64,000 nt of DNA from assembly GCA_020741275.1 (NCBI GenBank), contig DYZK01000109.1, positions 1-64,000 on the forward strand. The letters are read 5' to 3'. A program made the position numbers and the translations under genes. The notes beneath the pieces were generated by a model. It made no database searches, was not told the DNA's origin, and was given only the letters and a program-made list of their open reading frames with translations. Numbering within the stretch: position 1 is the first letter of the stretch; each line of letters opens with the position of its first letter. This DNA is from Corynebacterium urealyticum (GTDB lineage Bacteria > Actinomycetota > Actinomycetes > Mycobacteriales > Mycobacteriaceae). Positions 13,827-23,608 of this stretch are shown here, in pieces.

Positions 13827-14759
13827 CTATTTTTCCGCCCTGGCTGCCAACACTGCCTCGTAAACATCCCGCTTCCCGAGACCATGGGAGGCGGCAACCT
13901 CCCCGGCGGCTGCCTTCAGCCGCTGCCCCTGTGACACAAATTCCTCGACCTCGCCCACGACGTCTTCGGGCGCCACCTCCGCCGCGGCCGCGGTCGCCTC
14001 GATCACGACGGTGATCTCCCCCTTGATCCCAGCCGCCGCCCACTCGGCGAGCTCCGCGAGCGTGCCCGCCTTGACCTCCTCGAAGGTCTTGGTGAGCTCC
14101 CGGCACACCGCCGCCGCACGCTCCGCCCCCAGCACCTCGGCGGCAATCCCCAGCGTGGAGGCCAACCGATGGGGGGATTCGAAGAAACAGATGGCCTCGT
14201 CCCCACTGCGGGCCGCGTCGAAGAATTGGCGGCGCTGGCCGTCCTTCCTCGGCGCAAAACCCAGGAAGCGGAAGTGACCTACCCCGATCCCGGAGAGCGC
14301 CAGTGCCGTCGGAACCGCGGACGGCCCCGGCAGGCAGGTCACCGGGACGCCGCGCCGGTGGGCTGCGACGACCGCGGGAAAGCCCGGGTCCGACACAGAG
14401 GGCATACCCGCGTCCGTGATCACTAGCACCCGTTGGCCGGCGGCTGCGGCATCGACGAGCTGCTCGGCGCGGTGCTCCTCGTTGTGATCGAAGTTGGAGA
14501 GCACCTTGCCGCGGATGCTTAGCCCCAGCGCATCGGCGAGCGCCCGGCTGCGGCGGGTGTCCTCCGCCGCGATCACGTCCGCGGTGGCGAGGGCGTGCAG
14601 CAGCCGGATCGACGCATCCTGCGGGTTGCCCAGGGGCGTGGCCGCGAGAATGATGCCGCCGCCAGGTAGCGGCGGATTGGTGCAGGCCTGTTCCCACAGG
14701 TGGCCGAAGTCCGGGGCTGGGGCGTCAATGGTGCGGGAATGCGTAGGTGCAGAGCTCAT
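13827..14759 (-). CDS. rsmI: 16S rRNA (cytidine1402-2'-O)-methyltransferase
   Basis: GGIILAATPLGNPQDASIRLLHALATADVIAAEDTRRSRALADALG, LVITDAGMPSVSDPG, LPGPSAVPTALALSG. Confidence 0.94.
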   Translation of the reverse strand: MSSAPTHSRTIDAPAPDFGHLWEQACTNPPLPGGGIILAATPLGNPQDASIRLLHALATADVIAAEDTRRSRALADALGLSIRGKVLSNFDHNEEHRAEQLVDAAAAGQRVLVITDAGMPSVSDPGFPAVVAAHRRGVPVTCLPGPSAVPTALALSGIGVGHFRFLGFAPRKDGQRRQFFDAARSGDEAICFFESPHRLASTLGIAAEVLGAERAAAVCRELTKTFEEVKAGTLAELAEWAAAGIKGEITVVIEATAAAAEVAPEDVVGEVEEFVSQGQRLKAAAGEVAASHGLGKRDVYEAVLAARAEK

Positions 14760-14812
14760 GCCACCAGCATGGCACCGCTTAAACCAAAATCCACATCGGA
14801 TAAGCTTTCTCT

Positions 14813-16387
14813 GTGACAATGAAGACCTCTCCGGCGCCAGCCGTCGGTCCAGCCGAGCCCCGCGTGGGCCAGCCGAATCAGCGGATAAATCAACGCCGCT
14901 GGGCGATCATCCAGGCCCTCCTGGGCGGGTTCGCAGCCCTCCTTCGGCTGGTTAATCTGGGCTCCCCCACCGACGGCGGCACCCCGGTCTTCGACGAAAA
15001 GCACTACGTCCCCCAGGCCTGGCAGATCCTGCGAGGCTGGGACCACCTGGTGCTGGGTGGAATCGAGGATAACCCCGGCTATGGGTTGGTCGTGCACCCG
15101 CCGCTGGCCAAGGAAATCATGGCTGCCGGGATGGGGCTCTTCGGCTACACCCCCTTCGGCTGGCGGGTGTGCGCCGCGCTCGCCGGCATGGCGGTGGTCT
15201 GCCTGATCGCGGGCATCGCCCGACGGATATCCCGCTCGGATTTGGTCGGTCTGCTAGCCGGCGTCCTCGCCCTCTCCGATGGCATTCTGCTGCTGACCAG
15301 CCGCTCTGGGATGCTGGATCACTTCCAAACGCTCTTCCTGGTGGCCGCCGTGTACTTCCTGGTCCGGGACCACGAGGAGATGGAACGCCGCTACCGGGTG
15401 GTGTTCCGTGAGGGGCGAATCGGAGACTTCCCTGCTGGCCCGCGGCTGGGTTTCCGCTGGTGGCGCTTCGCCGCCGGTATCGCGCTCGGCGGCACGCTGG
15501 CAATCAAGTGGTCCGGGCTGTACTACATGGCCTTCTTCGGTGTGCTCCTCGTCGGCTTGGATGCGCACAGGCGCTGGCGTTATGGCGTGCGCCGTCCGCT
15601 GCTCGGTGCGCTGCTTCGGGACGCTCCGCCGCATTTCTTCGCGGTCGTCATCATCCCGCTGTGCTGCTACCTGCTGTCCTGGCGGGCATGGTTCGGTAGC
15701 GAGACCTCCGTGTACCGGCACGCGGTGGAGTCCGGCCTCGTCGAGGATGCCACCGCGTTGGCCGAATCTCCGCTGGGCTTCCTCCCGGATTCTTTCCTGA
15801 ACTTCCTCTACTACCACGTCTCCGTGCTGCGCTTTCACTCGGAGCTGACCAATTCGAATGGACACAATCATCCGTGGGAGTCGAAGCCGTGGTCGTGGCT
15901 GGCCTCCACCCGCGGGCTGATGTACTACAACCCCAGCCACGAGGACGGCACCCGCACCGTGGAGCTATTGGTCGGCACGCCGGCGATCTGGTTCCCCACC
16001 GTGTTGGTGCTGGCCTATGGCTGCTACAGACTAGCCCGGTTCCGGGACCTCGTGTGGGTCGTCCCCATCGTCGGTTTCGCCGCGGGCTTCCTGCCGTGGC
16101 TGCTGAACACCGACCGCCAGATGTACCTCTTCTATGCGCTGAACCTCGCTCCCTTCCTCATCATCGGACTTGCGCTCGTGTGCGGCCGCGTACTCGGGTG
16201 GCGCATGGCGCCCAGCAGCAAGCACCGCCCGGTGGCGTGGCTGCAGGCGCACGCCGGACTGGTTCTGGTCGTTGCGTATGTGGGCTTTGCGGTGTGGAAT
16301 TTCCTGTTCTTCCTGCCGCTGTACACAGCAATGCCACTGAGTCCAGCCGAGTGGGCAGCCCGCATGTGGCTACCCTCCTGGCACTAA
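14813..16387 (+). CDS. pmt: Dolichyl-phosphate-mannose-protein mannosyltransferase family (protein O-mannosyltransferase)
   Basis: GSPTDGGTPVFDEKHYVPQAW, NPGYGLVVHPPLAKEIMAAG, W(A)STRGLMYYNP; multiple TMs; divergent from rsmI. Confidence 0.92.
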   Translation: MTMKTSPAPAVGPAEPRVGQPNQRINQRRWAIIQALLGGFAALLRLVNLGSPTDGGTPVFDEKHYVPQAWQILRGWDHLVLGGIEDNPGYGLVVHPPLAKEIMAAGMGLFGYTPFGWRVCAALAGMAVVCLIAGIARRISRSDLVGLLAGVLALSDGILLLTSRSGMLDHFQTLFLVAAVYFLVRDHEEMERRYRVVFREGRIGDFPAGPRLGFRWWRFAAGIALGGTLAIKWSGLYYMAFFGVLLVGLDAHRRWRYGVRRPLLGALLRDAPPHFFAVVIIPLCCYLLSWRAWFGSETSVYRHAVESGLVEDATALAESPLGFLPDSFLNFLYYHVSVLRFHSELTNSNGHNHPWESKPWSWLASTRGLMYYNPSHEDGTRTVELLVGTPAIWFPTVLVLAYGCYRLARFRDLVWVVPIVGFAAGFLPWLLNTDRQMYLFYALNLAPFLIIGLALVCGRVLGWRMAPSSKHRPVAWLQAHAGLVLVVAYVGFAVWNFLFFLPLYTAMPLSPAEWAARMWLPSWH

Positions 16388-16400
16388 GGCAATCAGCCGA

Positions 16401-17252
16401 CTAGCTGCGACGGTGATCGCCAGGATAGTAGCGGGAGTGGGCCTCGGCATCCACCGCAGAAAAGTTCATCGGCTTGGCTGAGAGCACGTGCCAGGAATCG
16501 CGCAGGGGCCTGATCGTGTGGTGTCGGGAGAGCCAGCAGGTGCCCAGTGCGATCACCGCGGCGAGGTGAATGGCGAGGCTGCCGAGGAGCTCCGGGTCCA
16601 CCCCAGTGCCACCGGCCAGGCCCATGACGATGTCGCGAGTGGCGAAGCCTCCGCCGAAGGCCCACATCCCCAGGTAGATCGGCAGCAGCCCGCCGGAAGC
16701 GCGAGGCGCCCAGGACGCCCAGGCCAGTCCCGCGCCCAAGGCGAAGCGGCTGATGGCCGCATCGATCATGTATTTCGCGAGCTCAGGGTCCGCTGCCCCC
16801 GCCTGCGGCCCCTCCCCCGGTCGGATGGCCTCGTAGAGCTGCGCGGGGTCCGCGGTACCCGCGGTCGAGCCAGCAAAAAGCAGAATCGCCCAGAGGAAGT
16901 AGACGACCGCGAGCACCGCTAACGCGATGCGGGCTCCCAGCAGCGGAAGCTGCCGGCGGCGTATGTCACCGCCAACCTCTGGGTTATCTTCAGCCACCTG
17001 AAGCACCTTGGCAGCGAGACCCGCACCAGCCCCCTGGGTCGGCGCGGGCGGGTTGGCCCGCAATCGCAGGTCGCGCCCGATCGCGGTCGCCTGCGTGTAC
17101 CACGCTTGGCACTCCTCACACTGAGCCACGTGGGCGTCCACGATGTCTCCCGACAGGGCGGCGTCCTCGCCGTCTAGCCTCGCCGAGAGCGCTGCCCGAA
17201 CTTCTGCGCATTCCACAGGACTTATGCTCCCCCAAAATCTGCCCGCTGCCAA
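16401..17252 (-). CDS. Membrane protein with N-terminal zinc-finger anti-sigma-like motif (start uncertain)
   Basis: ECAEVRAALSARLDGE...HVAQCEECQAWY (H-x3-C-x2-C zf-HC2-like) followed by several TM helices. GTG 17216 is an alternative start. Confidence 0.7.
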   Translation of the reverse strand: MAAGRFWGSISPVECAEVRAALSARLDGEDAALSGDIVDAHVAQCEECQAWYTQATAIGRDLRLRANPPAPTQGAGAGLAAKVLQVAEDNPEVGGDIRRRQLPLLGARIALAVLAVVYFLWAILLFAGSTAGTADPAQLYEAIRPGEGPQAGAADPELAKYMIDAAISRFALGAGLAWASWAPRASGGLLPIYLGMWAFGGGFATRDIVMGLAGGTGVDPELLGSLAIHLAAVIALGTCWLSRHHTIRPLRDSWHVLSAKPMNFSAVDAEAHSRYYPGDHRRS

Positions 17253-17282
17253 GCAGCGGGAGCGGCATTCCCCTGCACCGAC

Positions 17283-17705
17283 TCACCCGAAGCGGGAAAA
17301 CGCCCGGTCCAGGCTGGCACGACCGGAGCCAAAGACCACGATCGACAGCAGCCCCGCGCACAGCACCAGCGGTAGTTCGATGCCGTTATCGGCGGCAAAG
17401 AGGCCCTGGGACCAGTGGACCAGGTAGATCGCGGCGATCATGTGCAGGATCAGCAGGCCAGCCATCAGTGGTGCCAACAGTCCCACGACCAGGAGGGCTC
17501 CCCCGATGAGCTCCAGCCCGGTAGCTAGCCAGGCGGAGAGCTCGGGCTGCGGGATCCCCTGGTGGGCGAAATCCGCGATCACCCCGGAGTCTCCCCCGAG
17601 CTTCTGGATGAAGAGTTTCTGCCAGCCGTGGGCGATAAAGAGGGTCCCCAGCACGGCGCGAATGAGCAGCAAGGCGCCGTCGCGGGCGACCGGGTGTTCC
17701 AGCAT
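17283..17705 (-). CDS. DoxX family membrane protein
   Basis: 140 aa; RAVLGTLFIAHGWQKLFIQKLGG, four TMs. Confidence 0.85.
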   Translation of the reverse strand: MLEHPVARDGALLLIRAVLGTLFIAHGWQKLFIQKLGGDSGVIADFAHQGIPQPELSAWLATGLELIGGALLVVGLLAPLMAGLLILHMIAAIYLVHWSQGLFAADNGIELPLVLCAGLLSIVVFGSGRASLDRAFSRFG

Positions 17706-17738
17706 CGTTAATGATCCGCCGTGTTTTGTGCGTACGGC

Positions 17739-19073
17739 TTAGACCGCGCGGATGTGGGCGCGGCCGTGCGGGCCGTCCCAATTGTTCAGGTCTGCGTCGG
17801 CGTCCGGGTAGTCGTCGAAACCGTCGTCGAAGAAGTCCCCACCATTGGCGTAGGTCAGGTTCTCCAGCTCAGGGTCAGCTTCATCCGTTTCGACGACGAT
17901 CGCACCCGGCCGCAGCAGCCGGTCCGGGACACCGAGCTCGGCATCCTCCAGGTTGCGCACGCCCAGGCGGGCACGGCGCATCCGTGCGAGACGGCGGCGA
18001 CGCAGCTTAGCCTCCTCGATCGCCTGGCGGCGCAGGTTGAACAGGTACACGCCAGTCAGTGCGGCGGTGACGAGGAAGGCGATCCACAGGCCGCCGCCGA
18101 CGATGAGGCTGGCGATCAGTGCAATCGCGGTCAGGCCGGCCAGCACACCGAGTACCTGCTTGCGGCGCTGCAGGCGGCGGTTGTACAGCTGCTGGGATGC
18201 GACCGGGTCGTAGACACCACGGCCCCGACGGGAAGCGATGAACTCCATGTCCTCCTCGGACAGTTCGAAGCTCTCCTCCTCCGCCTCAGTCAGTGGCGAC
18301 TCGGCCTCAGCAGCCTCGTCTTCCTCGCGGACCCCTGCATCCACGTGCAGATCCCCGCCGCGGAAGTAGGCGGTCGGGATGTTGCGCAGCGCGGGCTGCT
18401 CTTCCGGCTCATCCTCGATGTCCGCGTCGGCAGTGTCCGTCTGCTCAGCCGCAGTGACACGCAGGGGCGCCGGCGTGTCCGCACCGGCGTCCTCGTGCTT
18501 CTCGTCCTCGTGGGCCATCGTGTCTGCTGCGTCGTCGGCCAGCTCCGCGTCGACCGTGACGGACTCTGCGCTCACGGCCGGCGCCTCGGCCGGGACTGTG
18601 CGGCGCTGGGCATCCGCCACGTGCTCCTCGCCGTCCAGGTCCTCAGCATCAGCGTCGACGAGTTCACCCTCCAGGGTCTCCAGGTTCGTGGTCTCGTCCG
18701 CGGCGTTCTCGACGACGTCGGCGCGGTCTTCGTCGACCTCTGCGTCCACCGTTTCCACGCCGCCGGCGATGTCGGCATGCTCGCTGGCACGCTCCTCGTC
18801 GCGGGTGTCGACGTCCTCATCGAAAAGGACGTACTCCGGTTCCGCCTCGACGAAATCGATGTCTGCGTCCACGTCCTCATCCGAGGACATGTAGTGCCCC
18901 TCGGCGGGCAGCAGACGGCTCGGACGGCGGGAACGCTTGGCACCGCCTTCGTGCAGGATTCGGGTCTCGGACATGCCCCGCGACGTGCGGCGCACCGGGG
19001 ACTGCTTGCGCAGCAACAGCGGCGCCATCAGCAGCAGCCATACTGCGAGGATCAACAGAAGGGAGCCGGACAC
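17739..19073 (-). CDS. glpR: Membrane protein, probable gephyrin-like molybdotransferase receptor GlpR
   Basis: N-terminal TM (SGSLLLILAVWLLLMAPLLL), long acidic low-complexity cytosolic region, two C-terminal TMs, and location near the MoeA-like gene. Assignment by architecture and synteny. Confidence 0.7.
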   Translation of the reverse strand: MSGSLLLILAVWLLLMAPLLLRKQSPVRRTSRGMSETRILHEGGAKRSRRPSRLLPAEGHYMSSDEDVDADIDFVEAEPEYVLFDEDVDTRDEERASEHADIAGGVETVDAEVDEDRADVVENAADETTNLETLEGELVDADAEDLDGEEHVADAQRRTVPAEAPAVSAESVTVDAELADDAADTMAHEDEKHEDAGADTPAPLRVTAAEQTDTADADIEDEPEEQPALRNIPTAYFRGGDLHVDAGVREEDEAAEAESPLTEAEEESFELSEEDMEFIASRRGRGVYDPVASQQLYNRRLQRRKQVLGVLAGLTAIALIASLIVGGGLWIAFLVTAALTGVYLFNLRRQAIEEAKLRRRRLARMRRARLGVRNLEDAELGVPDRLLRPGAIVVETDEADPELENLTYANGGDFFDDGFDDYPDADADLNNWDGPHGRAHIRAV

Positions 19074-19255
19074 TAATGCTCCTAAAAGCTAGACAGCGGT
19101 TTGAACCCACTGGGACTTCCCCAGCGGATGAACCAGCCCGGCCGGAGGATGGCGGCAGGGCCAGCAGCAATACCTTCCAAGGTATCGACAACCTGGGCGC
19201 TTCGCTTTCTGCCACGCCGCGCGGAGGGCCAAAACGCGGAAGTTTTGCCGCCGGC

Positions 19256-20032
19256 TTAATCGACCCGAAAACGCCCCTGGGACGCGAGCCGCTGGGTAAT
19301 CCCGGGGCCGAGCTCTTCGATCGTCTGCGCGACCAGCAGGTGGTCCGTCCACTGCCCGTCGATATGTAGGTTGCGTTGCAGCCGCCCCTCCACCCGGTAA
19401 CCGGTGTTCTCCAGCACGCGGCGGGACGCGGGATTGTCCTCCATGACGGTGGCCTCCACCCGGTGCAAGCCGAGCCCCAGCATCGCCAGGTCGGTGCCCA
19501 GTGCGACGGCCGCGGTGGCGACCCCGCGCCCCTGCCAGCGGGAGTGCACCCAGTAGCCGATCCAGCAGTTACCGATCGTGCCGTATTGCATGTTGCCTAG
19601 CGTGAGCTGGCCCGCGAACTCGCCGGCCACTTCGATCGCCAAGGACATCGCGATGCCTTGGCGCTCCGCGAACTTGAGCCCGCGGTAAGTCTGGCGCCAC
19701 ATTTTCGGCGAGTGCGCCTCCTCCCACGAGGTGGCCACGGTCGGCTCGACGGGGCGCAGGAGGTGTTCATCGGCGATGCGGAACGCGCGCCACGACGCTC
19801 CGTCGGAGCGGCGCAGTTCCCGCAGCCGCACCGGCAATTCCGCGGAGGACTGACCGTGTGGATGCTCGCTGGTCTGATGAACCCCGCGAGCCGGGGCTGC
19901 GCTGGTGGCAGTCCTCGAGGCTGCGCCGGGCACGGAGCCTGGTCGCTGGTGCGCCGGAGGCAACCACACGGTAGGTACGCGCCACCGCGCCCCGTTACCC
20001 CTGGCCAGGCGCCTATCCAGTTCCACGTCCAC
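19256..20032 (-). CDS. rimJ: GNAT acetyltransferase, RimJ-like (start uncertain)
   Basis: LPVRLRELRRSDGASWRAFRI, IGNCWIGYWVHSRWQGRGVATAAVAL, LHRVEATVMEDNPASRRVLENTGYRVEG. Confidence 0.85.
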   Translation of the reverse strand: MDVELDRRLARGNGARWRVPTVWLPPAHQRPGSVPGAASRTATSAAPARGVHQTSEHPHGQSSAELPVRLRELRRSDGASWRAFRIADEHLLRPVEPTVATSWEEAHSPKMWRQTYRGLKFAERQGIAMSLAIEVAGEFAGQLTLGNMQYGTIGNCWIGYWVHSRWQGRGVATAAVALGTDLAMLGLGLHRVEATVMEDNPASRRVLENTGYRVEGRLQRNLHIDGQWTDHLLVAQTIEELGPGITQRLASQGRFRVD

Positions 20033-20056
20033 CGCTCCCCCGTGAAGTCCCCGTGG

Positions 20057-21295
20057 CTAGGAGCGGTTCGTCAGGAAGAGGACATCCACGAACTGGCCGG
20101 GCGCAACGTGCGTTTCCTCCGCGGGGACGGTGATCAGGCAGTTTGCCTGGCCGTAGCTGCCCAGCAGGTGGGTCGGTTCCCCTCCGCCGACCGCCCCGAG
20201 CGGGTCCACGAGAAACTCGCGGGTCTCCCGGTCGCGCATCAGCTGGCCGCGGATGAAGCCGCGTCGTCGCGGCGCCGAGTCGATCGCGGCAATAGTGCGA
20301 GCCCGCACCACCCGGCGGGTGGCCTGGCGCTGGCCGCGGATGATCTGGATCAGCGGGCGGACCAGCACTTCGAAGGCCACGAGCGCGGCGGAGGGGTTGG
20401 CGGGCAGCAGGAAGGTCGGCACCTGATCGGATCCGAGGGTGCCGAAGCCAACGATGGAGCCCGGGTGCATCGCGATGCGGGTGGTTTCCATTGAGCCGAG
20501 CTCGTCCAAAATCTGGCGCAGCTGGTCGCTGCCTTCCCCACCGATCGCCCCGGTAATGACGAGCACCTCGCTGCGCATCAGCTGCGCCTCCACGACCTCC
20601 TTAATCCGGCGCGGTTCACCCGCGAGGATGCCCATGCGGTGGGCCTCGGCACCAGCCTCCTTAGCGGCGGCGGCGAGAGCGTAGGAATTGGCGTCGTGGA
20701 CCTGCCCCAGGCCCGGGTCGCGGTCGATGTCGACGAGTTCGGGACCGAAGGCGAGCACGCTGAGCCTCGGGCGCGGGTAGACAAGCACCTTGGAGCGGCC
20801 GATGGCTGCGAGCAGCCCCACCTGAGCGGCGCCGAGCACCGCCCCTTGCTCAACGACGACGTCGCCCGGTTGGACGTCGGAACCGAGCCGGTGGACGAAA
20901 TCCCCCGAGTTCACGGTGCGCAGCGGTTCCACGTGGCGGCCGTCGATTTCCACCCAATCGAGCGGGAGGACGGCGTCTGCGAGAGTCGGGATCGGCGCCC
21001 CCGCGTGGACGCGCACAGTCTGGCGTGGCTGCAGTCGCACCGGACGGCTCGAACCTGCGGTGACCTCGCCGACGACCGGGAGGGTGGGCAGCTCTCCATC
21101 GGCGGGTTCGCGGACGTCCACGGCGCGCACGGCATAGCCGTCGATGGCGGCCTGGTTGAACCCTGGGACCGCCCGGTCCCCCTCGATCTGCTCCGCGCAG
21201 CGCAAGCCGAGAGCCTCTGAGATGGAGATGCGTACCGGCTCCGGTGTGACCGCCGCCGCGGAGATGATCGCTAGCTGTTCCTCAACGCTGCGCAT
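20057..21295 (-). CDS. glp: Gephyrin-like molybdopterin molybdotransferase (MoeA/Glp)
   Basis: VPGFNQAAIDGYAVRA, VTAGSSRPVRLQPRQTVRVHAGAPIPTLADAVLPLDWVE, VLVITGAIGGEGSDQLRQIL, LPANPSAALVAFEVLVRPLI. Confidence 0.88.
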   Translation of the reverse strand: MRSVEEQLAIISAAAVTPEPVRISISEALGLRCAEQIEGDRAVPGFNQAAIDGYAVRAVDVREPADGELPTLPVVGEVTAGSSRPVRLQPRQTVRVHAGAPIPTLADAVLPLDWVEIDGRHVEPLRTVNSGDFVHRLGSDVQPGDVVVEQGAVLGAAQVGLLAAIGRSKVLVYPRPRLSVLAFGPELVDIDRDPGLGQVHDANSYALAAAAKEAGAEAHRMGILAGEPRRIKEVVEAQLMRSEVLVITGAIGGEGSDQLRQILDELGSMETTRIAMHPGSIVGFGTLGSDQVPTFLLPANPSAALVAFEVLVRPLIQIIRGQRQATRRVVRARTIAAIDSAPRRRGFIRGQLMRDRETREFLVDPLGAVGGGEPTHLLGSYGQANCLITVPAEETHVAPGQFVDVLFLTNRS

Positions 21296-21299
21296 GGGG

Positions 21300-22187
21300 C
21301 TACTCCCCGAGTCGCTGCTCGAGCCACTGCTTCAGTGACTCTCCGTAGGTCTCATCCTCGAGGGCCATGTCCACGCAGGCGCGGATGTAGCCGCCCGGGT
21401 TACCGAGGTCGTGACGCTTGCCCTGGTGGACGACGATGTGCACCGGGTGTCCCTCGGAGATCATCAGCTCGATGGCATCGGTGATCTGAATTTCCCCACC
21501 CTTGCCCGGCTTGGTGCGGGAAAGAGCTTCGAAGACCTGCCGGTCCAGCAGGTAGCGGCCGGTGGCAGCGAAATTCGACGGGGCGTCTTCGAGGTCCGGC
21601 TTTTCGACCATGCCGTTGACCTTCTTGACCTGCGGGTCATCGGAGTCGGCGGCGATATCGAAAACGCCGTACTTGGAAACGTCCTCCTCCGGCACCTCAA
21701 CCGCGCACAGGACGGAGCCACCGTAGCGCTGGCGGACCTCCAGCATGGTCTCCATGATCCCGTAGGGCAGGACGAGGTCGTCCGGCAGCATGACGGCGAA
21801 GCATTCCTCGTCCTCGGCGAGGTGGGATTCGGCCAGGCCGATGGCGTGGCCGAGGCCGAGCGGCTCCGGCTGCTCAATGGCGGCCACGTCGATCAGGCCG
21901 TCGGTGGCGCGAACCTTCGCGAGCTGGCCCTCCTTACCGCGTGCTTCGAGGGTGGCCTCGAGTTCATCATCGGTGCGGAAGTGGGCCATGATGCCCTGCT
22001 TCTTCGGGGCGGTGATGATCGCCAGTCGTTCCGCACCAGCCTGGGCGGCCTCCTTGGCGATAAGCTCGATCCCGGGAGTGTCGACCACGGGGAGCAGTTC
22101 CTTGGGCACCGTCTTCGTTGCAGGCAGGAAGCGCGTCCCCAGTCCTGCGGCGGGGACCACAACTGTGCGAAGCTCATTGGAAGTCAT
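21300..22187 (-). CDS. galU: UTP-glucose-1-phosphate uridylyltransferase
   Basis: TVVVPAAGLGTRFLPATKTVPKELLPVVDTPGIELIAKEA, EPLGLGHAIGLAESHL, KPGKGGEIQITDAIELM. Start at 22187 (22196 also in frame); the 572-aa ORF extension is rejected. Confidence 0.95.
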   Translation of the reverse strand: MTSNELRTVVVPAAGLGTRFLPATKTVPKELLPVVDTPGIELIAKEAAQAGAERLAIITAPKKQGIMAHFRTDDELEATLEARGKEGQLAKVRATDGLIDVAAIEQPEPLGLGHAIGLAESHLAEDEECFAVMLPDDLVLPYGIMETMLEVRQRYGGSVLCAVEVPEEDVSKYGVFDIAADSDDPQVKKVNGMVEKPDLEDAPSNFAATGRYLLDRQVFEALSRTKPGKGGEIQITDAIELMISEGHPVHIVVHQGKRHDLGNPGGYIRACVDMALEDETYGESLKQWLEQRLGE

Positions 22188-22316
22188 GAGGTGCATCGTA
22201 CCGCCCAGCTGCGCCAAAATGCTGGACTTACACCCGGTGCGAGCCGGAAAAGATCTGTTGAGAATTCCGGCACTGCCAACCCACCCGAATAGCGAGCACG
22301 AGCAGCGGAGGAGACC

Positions 22317-23054
22317 ATGCCCCACAACCCCGAAGAAACCCACGTCGCAAAGGCTGCCCTGCGCGCTGAGGTTCGCGATACCCGCAAGCAGGTTCCAACA
22401 GCGGAGCGCGCCCAGCGCGACCGGGCCATCCAACGCCATCTGGTGGCAGCCCTGGGAAAACAGTTCCCCAACTCCCGGCCGGTAGTGGCCGCGTTCTGCG
22501 CGCTGCCGGGTGAGCCAGGCGGGACAGACCTGCCGGAAGCTCTGCAGGAGGCGGGTTATGAGGTGGTTCTGCCGGTGGTGAAGCACTCCCCACGCCGGCT
22601 GGAATGGCGCACCTTCACTGGCATGGCTGACCTGGTGGCGAACTCGATGGGGATCCTGGAACCCACGGGCGAGAACCTCGGCGAACTGGTCGATACTGCG
22701 GACGTCGCCATCCTTCCCGCCCTCGCCCTGGGATCCGACGGCACCCGGCTGGGTCAGGGCGGTGGATTCTACGACCGCACGCTCGCCGCCTTCGTACCGG
22801 GCGATTCCACCCTTCCGTCTGAAAACGTTGAGCCATCGCACGTCGATGCCACCCCCACCCCACCACAGACTGTGGACCCCGCCACAACACTGCACGTCGA
22901 CCAACGCTTCCCTGCACCTCGACTGCAGGCAATCTGGGCTGTCGTCGACCACTCCGAACTGCGAGTTCGCGTTCCCGCCGCCCCACATGATCTCGCCGTG
23001 TCGGCAGGCATCACGCAAAACGGGGTCTATTATTTCACCAGCTCATCAGTATAA
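22317..23054 (+). CDS. 5-formyltetrahydrofolate cyclo-ligase
   Basis: AKAALRAEVRDTRKQ, ILEPTGENLGELV, ILPALALGSDGTRLGQGGGFYDRTLA signatures. Confidence 0.9.
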   Translation: MPHNPEETHVAKAALRAEVRDTRKQVPTAERAQRDRAIQRHLVAALGKQFPNSRPVVAAFCALPGEPGGTDLPEALQEAGYEVVLPVVKHSPRRLEWRTFTGMADLVANSMGILEPTGENLGELVDTADVAILPALALGSDGTRLGQGGGFYDRTLAAFVPGDSTLPSENVEPSHVDATPTPPQTVDPATTLHVDQRFPAPRLQAIWAVVDHSELRVRVPAAPHDLAVSAGITQNGVYYFTSSSV

Positions 23055-23093
23055 TAAACGCAGTCTTTTATACCTTTTAAGAAGGGGATTTTT

Positions 23094-23558
23094 ATGCTGT
23101 CTGGATTCAAGGAATTCCTGATGCGAGGCAACGTGGTTGAGCTCGCAGTGGCCGTCGTTGTCGGTTCCGCGTTCACCGCTATCGTCACCGCTTTCACTGA
23201 CAAGATTGTCAACCCGCTGGTTGCGGCCCTGGGAGGCTCCCCAGAGTTCGGCCTGGGCTTCCACATCCGTGAGGGCAACCCGGCCACCTTCGTCGACTTC
23301 GGTGCCGTAATCACCGCCGCGATCAACTTCCTGATCGTCGCAGCCGTCGTTTACTTCATCCTCATCATGCCGATGAACAAGCTGGCTGAGACGAACGCTC
23401 GCCGCAAGGGCCTCTCCACCGAGGAGGCGGCGGCAACCGAGACCGAGCTGCTGGCTGAGATCCGCGACCTGCTGCAGCAGCAGAACGGCGTTTCCACCAA
23501 GAAGGTCGACCCTTCTGTCGTCAACGACGATGACCCGACCGGTCGTCACGCTGAGTAA
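23094..23558 (+). CDS. mscL: Large-conductance mechanosensitive channel
   Basis: MLSGFKEFLMRGNVVELAVAVVVGSAFTAIVTAFTDKIVNPL. Confidence 0.96.
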   Translation: MLSGFKEFLMRGNVVELAVAVVVGSAFTAIVTAFTDKIVNPLVAALGGSPEFGLGFHIREGNPATFVDFGAVITAAINFLIVAAVVYFILIMPMNKLAETNARRKGLSTEEAAATETELLAEIRDLLQQQNGVSTKKVDPSVVNDDDPTGRHAE

Positions 23559-23608
23559 TTCCCGCTGAGCAATTCGCTCAGCCGTATTCCAGCTCGACGC
23601 CCGTCGAA

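Noticed and set aside
19081-19200. Possible tRNA from GGTTTGAACCC near 19100
   Set aside because: No anticodon or acceptor stems could be folded around it; not a tRNA.
22197-23018. N-terminal extension of galU in the 572-aa ORF
   Set aside because: GalU homology begins at the Met near 22187; the extension is antisense to the 5-formyl-THF cyclo-ligase.
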